Under the pieces are notes generated by a model. It saw only the letters and a list, made by a program, of their open reading frames with translations. It ran no database searches and was not told the origin of the DNA. Made by a program: the position numbers and the translations under genes. Below are positions 7,338-14,093 of a stretch of 14,093 nucleotides of DNA, in pieces; positions within the stretch are counted from its first letter, which is position 1; every line of letters starts with the position of its first letter. Where the stretch lies: NCBI GenBank assembly GCA_947445425.1, contig CANFFA010000018.1, forward strand, positions 1 to 14,093, in the 5' to 3' direction. The stretch is from Paludibacteraceae bacterium. GTDB lineage: Bacteria > Bacteroidota > Bacteroidia > Bacteroidales > Paludibacteraceae.

Positions 7338-8762
7338 TTAGAAATTCACTTTCACCTGACTGGCGTCTATAGTGTCACTACAAAGTTTGGCTTTTTTATA
7401 CTTATCGGCTTGAATAGTACATTCATTCCGAAGTTTCTCAATCAACTTTTTGTATTTAGGATTGCCGGCCAAGTTGTTCTCTTCCAATGGATCTGTTTTC
7501 AAATGGTACAGCTCTTCGGGGGCTTGAATGGTACGATAGCGAATGTATTTCCACTCTTCAGTGCGTACGGCTTCGCTCGAAGGGATGGGTTTAAAATTCC
7601 ATAGATGTTCAAAAAGAATCGTTTTTCTAACCTTTGGAACTTTTAGACCTTTGGTGTACGGTATTAAACTTTCACCTTGATATATTTCAGGTACTTTCAC
7701 ACCAGCCAATGAGAGAATGGTTTTGGGAACATCGATATTTAATACCATATCTTTCACATCCTTGTGTTTTGCCTCGCGGGGATCAAAAATGATCATGGGA
7801 ACACGAATGGAGAGATCGTACATCAACCATTTTCCGGCTAATTGACGTTCCCCTTTGAACAGGCCATTGTCTCCCATAAAGATAATTACTGTATTTTCGG
7901 CTAGCCCTTTCTGTTCCAATAGTTTTCGTAGGTCTCTAATTTCATCGTCAATTTCAGTAATCATCCGATAATAGCCTTTGTAATGCTCCTGGTATTTTTC
8001 CGGCGTATCGTAACTGTAGTACCATCGTGTGCGGTTAAAACCTTCGCGGACTTCTTTGGGGAGAGCATTGAAGTATTTATCCTCTTTCAGTACGGGATCT
8101 GGGATGCGCACTTTACTATAGAGCGTATCCGATTTAGGCTGCCAGAAGAATTGCTCTTTGGCCTGATCTTGGGCGTGTGGAGCACTAAAGCTTAGCGAAA
8201 GGCAAAAGGGTTTATCACCAGGGATATTTCGCAAGAAATTCTGCGCTTCATATCCTGTATATCGGGTCAGGTGAACGGTATCTTTGTCAATTTTTTTGTA
8301 AAAATAGCCGGTACGGTCTTTCTTGCGTTCTGCCCGATCATAGATGTCTGCCTGATCAAATAATTTGTCAGCATCTTTATAATCAACCCCTAATTTTCCA
8401 AAAAATCCTGTATAATAGCCGTTTTGTCGAAGCACCACCGGATAGGCAGTCTCCATATAGGGTTTTTTCAATGGCCCTTGTTGAAATGTATATCCATGTG
8501 TTCGTTCGTACAAGCCCGTGAGGATAGAGGCACGACTGGCTGCACTAATGGGAGTTGTAGCCATCGCATTTTGAAAATAGACCCCTTGGCGCGCTAATTG
8601 ATCCAAAGCAGGAGTTCTTACAATTGGATTTCCGGCATAGCCTAAGGCATCCATTCGATGGTCGTCGGTAAGGATAAAAATGATATTGGGACGTTTAGCG
8701 TCAGCAGCATAACTTACAAAAGGTGACAATGCTAGTGCTGCAGTTACAATTTTATGATTCAT
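7338..8762 (-). CDS. Type I (S1 family) sulfatase, serine-type, periplasmic
   Basis: The enzyme hydrolyses sulfate esters, probably from a sugar of the target glycan. Start MNHKIVTAALALSPFVSYAADA (ATG at 8762-8760) gives a normal Sec signal peptide and 474 residues; the upstream in-frame ATG at 8795 would add MGGKLKKIYKN and overlap the GH92 gene. Sulfatase hallmarks are RPNIIFILTDDHRMD (metal-binding Asp33/Asp34), the formylglycine motif P-I-S-A-A-S-R-A-S-I-L-T-G with Ser73 as the residue to be oxidised, GDNG (IIFMGDNGLFKGERQLAGKW), and the RTEEWKYIRY C-terminal sub-domain strand. The motif is S-x-A-S-R rather than the commoner C/S-x-P-S-R. A serine-type site implies maturation by a radical-SAM anSME enzyme encoded elsewhere. 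The gene lies 17 nt after GH92, last in the operon. The sulfatase subfamily and sulfate position are not determined. Confidence 0.93.
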   Translation of the reverse strand: MNHKIVTAALALSPFVSYAADAKRPNIIFILTDDHRMDALGYAGNPIVRTPALDQLARQGVYFQNAMATTPISAASRASILTGLYERTHGYTFQQGPLKKPYMETAYPVVLRQNGYYTGFFGKLGVDYKDADKLFDQADIYDRAERKKDRTGYFYKKIDKDTVHLTRYTGYEAQNFLRNIPGDKPFCLSLSFSAPHAQDQAKEQFFWQPKSDTLYSKVRIPDPVLKEDKYFNALPKEVREGFNRTRWYYSYDTPEKYQEHYKGYYRMITEIDDEIRDLRKLLEQKGLAENTVIIFMGDNGLFKGERQLAGKWLMYDLSIRVPMIIFDPREAKHKDVKDMVLNIDVPKTILSLAGVKVPEIYQGESLIPYTKGLKVPKVRKTILFEHLWNFKPIPSSEAVRTEEWKYIRYRTIQAPEELYHLKTDPLEENNLAGNPKYKKLIEKLRNECTIQADKYKKAKLCSDTIDASQVKVNF

Positions 8763-8779
8763 ATTTTTATATATTTTTT

Positions 8780-11182
8780 TTAATTTACCCCCCATTTTGA
8801 TGGCTTACTCCCCATTTCAAATTCGAAAACACCTCCATTCATAATGTCTGAGTGAGAAATGATTGACTGATTGATTGACATTCCATTTATTTTAAATGAC
8901 TGTACATAGCAATTGTCCCATGCAGCATTTTTGCCAATAATTTTTAGTGATTTACCATTGCCCAATTTGATGTTAATTTCTGGAAAGAGGGGTCCATTCA
9001 CAAAATAATCGGTAGTGCCGGCATTTGGGAAAAAGCCAAGGGCAGAAAAAATATACCAGGTACTCATAGCGCCACTGTCATCGTCACCAGGATATTTGAC
9101 TCCCCCCTCTTCTGTCCATAGCTTCATGGTTTCCCTTATGCGGGGCATGGCTTTATCAGGTCGACCAGCAAAATAGTAAGCACGCAGGGCTAAGAATCCG
9201 GGTTCGTTCCATGCAGCAATTTTGGTTTTATCCAATCGTTCACAAAACTTATCTTTCCCCCCCATGAGTTCAATCACTTTTGGAATGTTGTGAGGGACAA
9301 AAAACACATAATCTGTCAATGGGGACTCATGATATTCTCCCGGGCCACTAAATTCTCCTTTCGAGGTTTTGGATCCAAACCAACCTTTGCAATCCCAAAT
9401 GGTTGAATCTACCTGTCCTTTGAGGTTTTTAGCAGCTCCAAAGGCATTCTTCACCTCATTTTTTTCGATATATTCACGTAGGGTAATGGTTGGATTCCAT
9501 GTTTCAGTCCATTGATTGCTGCGCTTCATATAGCGGTTGTAATCATCGGTTTTACCCAAACCCTTGGCCACTTGTGCTACGCAAAAGTCATTCAGGTTCA
9601 TTTCCAAAGCCTGTGATACATTACAAAAAACAGGAGCCGTATGGTTAACACCTTCGTAACTGAAGGTGGTTTTTCCACCCTTATCACTTGGGATCCAACC
9701 ACGGTCATTTTCCAGATAGCTATCACAACGTTGATGATCAGCATTGTTTTTCACCATTTTATAGCTTGCGTTCCAATCTAATATTCCCCGGATATTTTTC
9801 ACAAAAGCATCTCCCACCACATTATCAATGGCATCACCACCCTGGTTCCAACGGTAACGAAAAGGTTTATTGGGACCAGCTATGGAATAAATACGCATTT
9901 TCTGTGCTTGTACACCTTCTCCCACTACCCCTTCACGGTTGTAAAACTCAGTATAGTAATTGAGTACGTCCGCTGTAATTTTCGGATTGATAATATTCAT
10001 AAATGGGAAGAGGGTTCGATAGGTATCCCAAAAAGCCGAGAAATCATCGTAGTAGGGCACTCCTTTTTTCCAATTGGCCGGTGCGTCTTTGGTGCGATTA
10101 CGGGGCATGAGCATGGTATGATACAACGCTGTATAGAAAACTTCGTAATCGTTTGCGCCATTTACCCCTTTGAATTGATCACCCAAAGAGATGGTGATTC
10201 GATCCAACTCTTTCTCCCAACGTTTTTCGGTAGTAGCCCTAATTTGGTCGAATTCCCAAGCCTTTATTTCTGAAGATAAGAATTTTTCGGCATTGGCAAT
10301 GCTATTGAGCGAAAGTCCAACTTTGACGAATAGCTGTTCCTTCTCTTTGGTGTCAAATGTGATAAATCCACCAATACGGTCGGGCGTTTTGAAAGCCGGA
10401 TTCCATTCCATTTGTTGCGTTGATGGGTTGTATTTCAGAATGGGTGTCTCTTCGGTAATTTTGATTGTTTTAGTACCGGCTACTAATTTATCGTTGCGCC
10501 ACACGCCACTCGTTTTGAAAGATTTTGAAAACTCAGCCGTAAAATAGACTGTATAAGGAGCTGAACACCAGCCACCGATATAACGTCCCCAGCCACTGAT
10601 TTTTTTCTTATCGGGCATGAGTGTTATTTCACCCTCAAGTAAATATCCCGCTGTGCCCCGCGTGACTTCCCCCGGTATATTGTGCGACATATCAATTACA
10701 AACGAAGCGTCTTTTGATTCAGGATATGTAAAACGATACATCGAACTGTTTTCGTTAGCGGTAATTTCGGTGCGGATTTTATACTTGTTCAGTGTTACAG
10801 CATAGTATCCACATTTCGTGATCTCGTCCGATTTGTCGGAATAGTGCCCCTCCTTGTTGATGTTCAGACCAATTTGAGGTGAAAAAAGGATATTGCCGTA
10901 ATGACCCGGTCCCCCTGCCCCGTTGGTGTGAATTTGACTAAAACCTTTGATGGGTAAATCTACATCGTATCCATCGGTCATCCAAGCCCTCGGCGAACAA
11001 TCGGGACCCGGACTGATGGCACCCCAAGGAGATTGGGGGCCAACAATGGTATTGCCATGATCGGTGAACGCAGCCCCAAAAAGGGTATTCACATATTTGA
11101 AATGGGTATCCTGTGCACCTGCCTGCAGCACAAAAATGGCAGTACAGATGATCAATAATTGTACTCTATGAATTTTAGACAT
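8780..11182 (-). CDS. GH92-family alpha-mannosidase homologue, secreted
   Basis: This is an 800-residue exo-alpha-mannosidase-family protein (GH92; calcium-dependent, inverting). The signal peptide ends near residue 24 (VLQAGAQ). GH92 landmarks are YVNTLFG...NTIVGPQSPWGAISPGPD (30-61), GFSQIHTNGAGGPGHYGNILF (80-100), FYTALYHTMLMPRN (349-362), DDFSAFWDTYRTLFP (379-393), HESPLTDYVFFVPHNI (618-633; Glu619 where the family usually has E-G-x-x-x-Q-Y and the catalytic acid), WNEP (658-661, usually H-G-N-E-P), and GDDDSGAMSTWYIFSALGFFP (699-719), carrying the candidate base aspartates. These changes mark a divergent subgroup, so the exact linkage or sugar specificity is open. It lies 25 nt after the esterase gene and 17 nt before the sulfatase start, in one operon. 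Activity on a mannose-containing glycan is family-based inference. Confidence 0.92.
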   Translation of the reverse strand: MSKIHRVQLLIICTAIFVLQAGAQDTHFKYVNTLFGAAFTDHGNTIVGPQSPWGAISPGPDCSPRAWMTDGYDVDLPIKGFSQIHTNGAGGPGHYGNILFSPQIGLNINKEGHYSDKSDEITKCGYYAVTLNKYKIRTEITANENSSMYRFTYPESKDASFVIDMSHNIPGEVTRGTAGYLLEGEITLMPDKKKISGWGRYIGGWCSAPYTVYFTAEFSKSFKTSGVWRNDKLVAGTKTIKITEETPILKYNPSTQQMEWNPAFKTPDRIGGFITFDTKEKEQLFVKVGLSLNSIANAEKFLSSEIKAWEFDQIRATTEKRWEKELDRITISLGDQFKGVNGANDYEVFYTALYHTMLMPRNRTKDAPANWKKGVPYYDDFSAFWDTYRTLFPFMNIINPKITADVLNYYTEFYNREGVVGEGVQAQKMRIYSIAGPNKPFRYRWNQGGDAIDNVVGDAFVKNIRGILDWNASYKMVKNNADHQRCDSYLENDRGWIPSDKGGKTTFSYEGVNHTAPVFCNVSQALEMNLNDFCVAQVAKGLGKTDDYNRYMKRSNQWTETWNPTITLREYIEKNEVKNAFGAAKNLKGQVDSTIWDCKGWFGSKTSKGEFSGPGEYHESPLTDYVFFVPHNIPKVIELMGGKDKFCERLDKTKIAAWNEPGFLALRAYYFAGRPDKAMPRIRETMKLWTEEGGVKYPGDDDSGAMSTWYIFSALGFFPNAGTTDYFVNGPLFPEINIKLGNGKSLKIIGKNAAWDNCYVQSFKINGMSINQSIISHSDIMNGGVFEFEMGSKPSKWGVN

Positions 11183-11207
11183 CTTTTTTTATTTAATATT
11201 TATTCAA

Positions 11208-14093
11208 CTATTGAATCATGAACGGTTTACCCAGCTCTTTTAATAGATAAACCCCTTTGGGTAAAGCAACGGTTACAGATTCGCTACTCACTTTTGTAGA
11301 ATAGACCTGCACACCCAAGGTATTATAAATTTGCATCATTTTACCCATTGGAAATCCTGAAATGACAACGGATTCGTTCATCCTCGTTATTTGCACTCCT
11401 TTATTTTTAGGAGCTTGTACTGATGTCAGTGGACTCGTAGAGATATCAATCGCATTTTCCCAACCATTTGTTCTGAAAGGAGACGCCGGTAATCTTTCTT
11501 TGTTTCTCAAAGTAGGGAGCGGATTTTTTTTGTAAGCAAACCACACATTGGTTGGATTTGGTACCGAAGTTGCTGAAACCAAGACATCATTTCCATCAAT
11601 AACGGCATCGGCGGCAACCATTATATTATCAGCACCCCCAATGGTAAATTCGTTTAAAGCAGTTACGCTGCCAATAGTTGCTAAGCCCGAACCAATTGAA
11701 GCAGGATGAAATGAAATTCGAATTTTATTGCCTTCCACTTTCATTGATTTGTACATAGGGCCGGTATAAACTATATCTTCTGCGTAGATTTTAGCTTTTG
11801 CCCATAATGCCAATCTTTTACCAACCTCCTTTTTATTCGTAGGGTGTATATTGGTTAAATCTGGAGCAATATCAGTGGTTACCACCATTCCTGTATTGGG
11901 GAGAACCAAGGTATTCGCTTGTTGCTCACGAGTAATACCTGTATTTGAACCTGCGGCTGAATAGGGTGCAATTTGCACAAAATAGAATGGTAAATTATCT
12001 TGTCCCCAACGGGTACGCCAATCATTTATCATCGCTGAAAAAAGTTTGGTATAGGTCGTTTCACCGGCATTACCTTCTCCCTGATACCACAGAAATCCAT
12101 TAATAGTGAATGGAATTAAGGGAGCAATTCCTCCGTTATATAAAATAGTAGCTGAGTTAATGGCACTCGAAACAACGGTCGGGTTAAGATCATATGGATC
12201 TAGGTAGGTTGATTTAAGGATGGGGTCGGCAGCCATTGCTTCGCGACTGGTCCACCCTTGACAGCGGGTAGCACCCACCGCTGATACCACAAGACCAATA
12301 GGAATATTAATTTTTGTATCATCATAGAGTTCTTTGGCAAAATAATAGGCTGCTGCAGAATACCCTGGTGCATTGGTAGGACTACATTCGGTCCATGACG
12401 ATGATCGATAATCAACGGGTACGGGTTGAACATTTCCATCAACTTTATTGTACCTGATGTTCGGATAATTGGCTAATAAAATTTCAGAAGCATAATTATC
12501 AACACCCCCGAGCCCATTAGGTCCTACATTGTTCATTGGATAGAGCATATTCGATTGGCCGGAACAAAAATAGACATCTCCAATCAAGATGTTTTGAACT
12601 GTAACACTATTTACAGGTCCGGTAAATGTAAGGGTATGTTTTGTTTGAACATCTCCTTTGACTGCTGCCGGGGTCTGAATTTTTGTCATCCATTTACCGG
12701 TACCATCTGCAATAGCAGTTGCCGTTTGCCCCCAACTAGCACAGATCTCTACAGAAGCATTTGGAGCTGTCCAACCCCATAAAGCAGCATCAGTTTTTTG
12801 TTGTAACACCATGTTGTTGGTAAAGAGTGAAGCCAAAGATAAGGTAGTTGAATAAACATTGAATGTAAAACTTGCCTTAAAGTTTCCATCTACCGTTGTT
12901 GCAGTAATTGTTGCGTTACCTCTGGCAATGGCTTTAACTAATCCATTCACATCCACTGTAGCTACTGCACTATTGCTTGAGCTCCAGGTAATATTATTAT
13001 TGCTTGCATTGAAAGGAACAATGTTTGCAACTGACTGATAGGTAGCTCCTACTTGAAAAGTAGAAGTCGGGGTTTCAACAGAAATCGATGAAACAGCTAT
13101 CACAGATGGATCTGTGTTGTTTATAAATTCGGCCACCAATGAACGATTCGCTGTTGCCAAAAAAGTATAGTTAGCATTGGTCGAAACTTCGGTTCCCCCT
13201 TCCGTCCAACGAACAAATACTTTACCACTCATGGGGGTAGCAGTAAGTGTTACCGTTTGTCCAACAAGAGCAGTAGTAGCGCCTGTGACTACTCCTTTGG
13301 TCAAATCATTTGAAGCTGCAACAATGGAAGCCCAGGTCTTGAGTGTTACACCGTTACTTGTGGGATTGGTTGTTACATAAGCATTTATCCCTGCAATAAA
13401 ATCGGGTAAAGTAGTGTTTGCGCCATTGACATTGTTCGATGTAGTAAAGGTAGAAGCTAAAGTTCCATTCACTTTGGTATTTTCAAATGAATAGGCAGTT
13501 ACAATTTGATTGGTACCTGTACCATTGGCTATCCTACGGCCAAGTTGCGTACCTGAATTCGCAATCGTACGTATCGAATCCATAGTTGCAAAGCAATTTG
13601 TAATAGACCCTGAATTAATAAAACCAGTAATACCACACACATTTACATTGGCAGTTACCGTTTTTCCCTTCAAATAGCCGGAAGCATAACAGTTGTAAAG
13701 ATTACCGCAGTTATTTGCCCAGATTCCGGCTACTTGAACCGCTTGACGCGAAGTAGTTGTCGCAAAATCAACCGTGCTCTCTGCAGAAACGTCACCTTTG
13801 CTGTAACAATTGACCAATATAGGTAGGTTTACAAAACTGGCTAATGCCATATTACTGACAAATCCGGCAGCATATACTTTTTTATCAGTAGTGGTAAAGG
13901 TGGAAGTGGAAGTGGCCACAATATCTACATCGGTCGATGAATTGATAATTTGGATTAAATCGGATTCTGGGGCTACATCTAGACCCCGTTGAATTTTACC
14001 AATTAAACCACCAATTTCGATGTCCGCACCATTGACATTATCACTGTTGATGGCATTGATCAAACCAGAGACATGACAATTGTCTATTTGTAC
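11208..14093 (-). CDS. Multidomain T9SS-exported sialate O-acetylesterase-like protein (5' truncated by window end)
   Basis: There are 961 residues in the window and the frame is open through base 14093, so the N-terminus lies outside. From N to C: GLUG repeats (14093 to about 13500: IGGLIGKIQRG, NCYSKGDV, NNCGNLYNCYASG, VCGITGFI); a divergent InlB repeat (about 13310-13120: TALVGQTVTLTATP to LVAEFI); a Big_2 Ig-like domain (about 13100-12850: ITWSSSNSAVATVDVNGLVKAI); a sialate O-acetylesterase/SGNH domain (about 12840-11780) with FCSGQSNM (nucleophile Ser at 12552-12554), WYQGEGNAGE, and DLTNIHPTNKKEVG (catalytic His at 11844-11846); an all-beta tail; and a T9SS type A sorting domain (about 11400-11211: MMQIYNTLGVQVYS, LPKGVYLLKE). 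It likely removes acetyl esters from sugars at the cell surface. The sialic-acid specificity implied by the family name is not shown; many relatives act on xylan or other acetylated glycans. Confidence 0.92.
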   Translation of the reverse strand, partial: VQIDNCHVSGLINAINSDNVNGADIEIGGLIGKIQRGLDVAPESDLIQIINSSTDVDIVATSTSTFTTTDKKVYAAGFVSNMALASFVNLPILVNCYSKGDVSAESTVDFATTTSRQAVQVAGIWANNCGNLYNCYASGYLKGKTVTANVNVCGITGFINSGSITNCFATMDSIRTIANSGTQLGRRIANGTGTNQIVTAYSFENTKVNGTLASTFTTSNNVNGANTTLPDFIAGINAYVTTNPTSNGVTLKTWASIVAASNDLTKGVVTGATTALVGQTVTLTATPMSGKVFVRWTEGGTEVSTNANYTFLATANRSLVAEFINNTDPSVIAVSSISVETPTSTFQVGATYQSVANIVPFNASNNNITWSSSNSAVATVDVNGLVKAIARGNATITATTVDGNFKASFTFNVYSTTLSLASLFTNNMVLQQKTDAALWGWTAPNASVEICASWGQTATAIADGTGKWMTKIQTPAAVKGDVQTKHTLTFTGPVNSVTVQNILIGDVYFCSGQSNMLYPMNNVGPNGLGGVDNYASEILLANYPNIRYNKVDGNVQPVPVDYRSSSWTECSPTNAPGYSAAAYYFAKELYDDTKINIPIGLVVSAVGATRCQGWTSREAMAADPILKSTYLDPYDLNPTVVSSAINSATILYNGGIAPLIPFTINGFLWYQGEGNAGETTYTKLFSAMINDWRTRWGQDNLPFYFVQIAPYSAAGSNTGITREQQANTLVLPNTGMVVTTDIAPDLTNIHPTNKKEVGKRLALWAKAKIYAEDIVYTGPMYKSMKVEGNKIRISFHPASIGSGLATIGSVTALNEFTIGGADNIMVAADAVIDGNDVLVSATSVPNPTNVWFAYKKNPLPTLRNKERLPASPFRTNGWENAIDISTSPLTSVQAPKNKGVQITRMNESVVISGFPMGKMMQIYNTLGVQVYSTKVSSESVTVALPKGVYLLKELGKPFMIQ

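Noticed and set aside
8763..8795. Sulfatase start at ATG 8795 overlapping the GH92 stop
   Set aside because: It would place a charged extension (MGGKLKKIYKN) before a normal signal peptide; the internal ATG at 8762 gives a typical start.
9688..10547. Overlapping + strand open frames inside the GH92 gene
   Set aside because: They are antisense to a well-supported enzyme gene and their translations show no domain-like pattern.
11202..11216. ATTCAACTATTGAAT inverted repeat around the esterase stop codon
   Set aside because: The stem is only 6 bp, A/T-rich, with no T-run in the transcribed direction; too weak to call a terminator inside a tight operon.
14063..14093. Start of the esterase protein at TTG 14063
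   Set aside because: The frame continues to the window end with sequence (VQIDNCHVSG) homologous to the internal part of the GLUG protein, so the true start is outside.

Overview
The window looks like part of a Bacteroidota (Bacteroidetes) genome. The evidence is a SusD-family C-terminus ending in the typical QNPGY, lipoprotein signal peptides, C-terminal type IX secretion (T9SS) sorting domains on two large proteins, AT-rich intergenic DNA without Shine-Dalgarno sequences, and a TAnnTTTG-type promoter element. The combination of SusD, T9SS, GH92 and a serine-type sulfatase suggests a glycan-degrading member of Bacteroidales or a relative. The species cannot be named from the sequence. Overall it reads as a polysaccharide/glycoprotein-glycan utilization locus (PUL).

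Left half, + strand: the 3' part of a susD-like gene (its start, and presumably susC, lie before the window); a DUF3823-type outer-membrane lipoprotein at 1118-1891; a strong intrinsic terminator; a lipoprotein gene at 2096-3591 with an InlB-type repeat and a putative clan GH-A-like glycosidase domain, whose lipoprotein signal is separated from the body by a -1 frameshift; a second terminator; a promoter; a 979-residue T9SS-exported GLUG/InlB-repeat protein (3811-6750); and a 139-residue secreted protein (6803-7222). A near-perfect bidirectional terminator hairpin (7271-7316) separates this half from the convergent right half.

Right half, - strand, transcribed from the window end leftwards: a very large multidomain sialate O-acetylesterase-like protein (GLUG repeats, InlB-like domain, Big_2 domain, SGNH esterase, T9SS tail; its N-terminus lies outside the window), then 25 nt later a GH92-family alpha-mannosidase homologue, then 17 nt later a serine-type S1 sulfatase. 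This is a compact enzyme operon: surface deacetylation, then (probably periplasmic) demannosylation and desulfation, fitting a decorated mannose-containing glycan such as a sulfated or acetylated N-glycan. The substrate is inferred.

The most notable points are: (1) a homologous GLUG+InlB module in the two T9SS proteins on opposite strands, fused to different C-terminal parts; (2) a frameshift in a candidate new glycosidase; (3) a GH92 with altered signature motifs next to a sulfatase. I see no tRNA, rRNA, CRISPR array, insertion sequence or phage feature. No stretch longer than about 220 bases lacks a gene.
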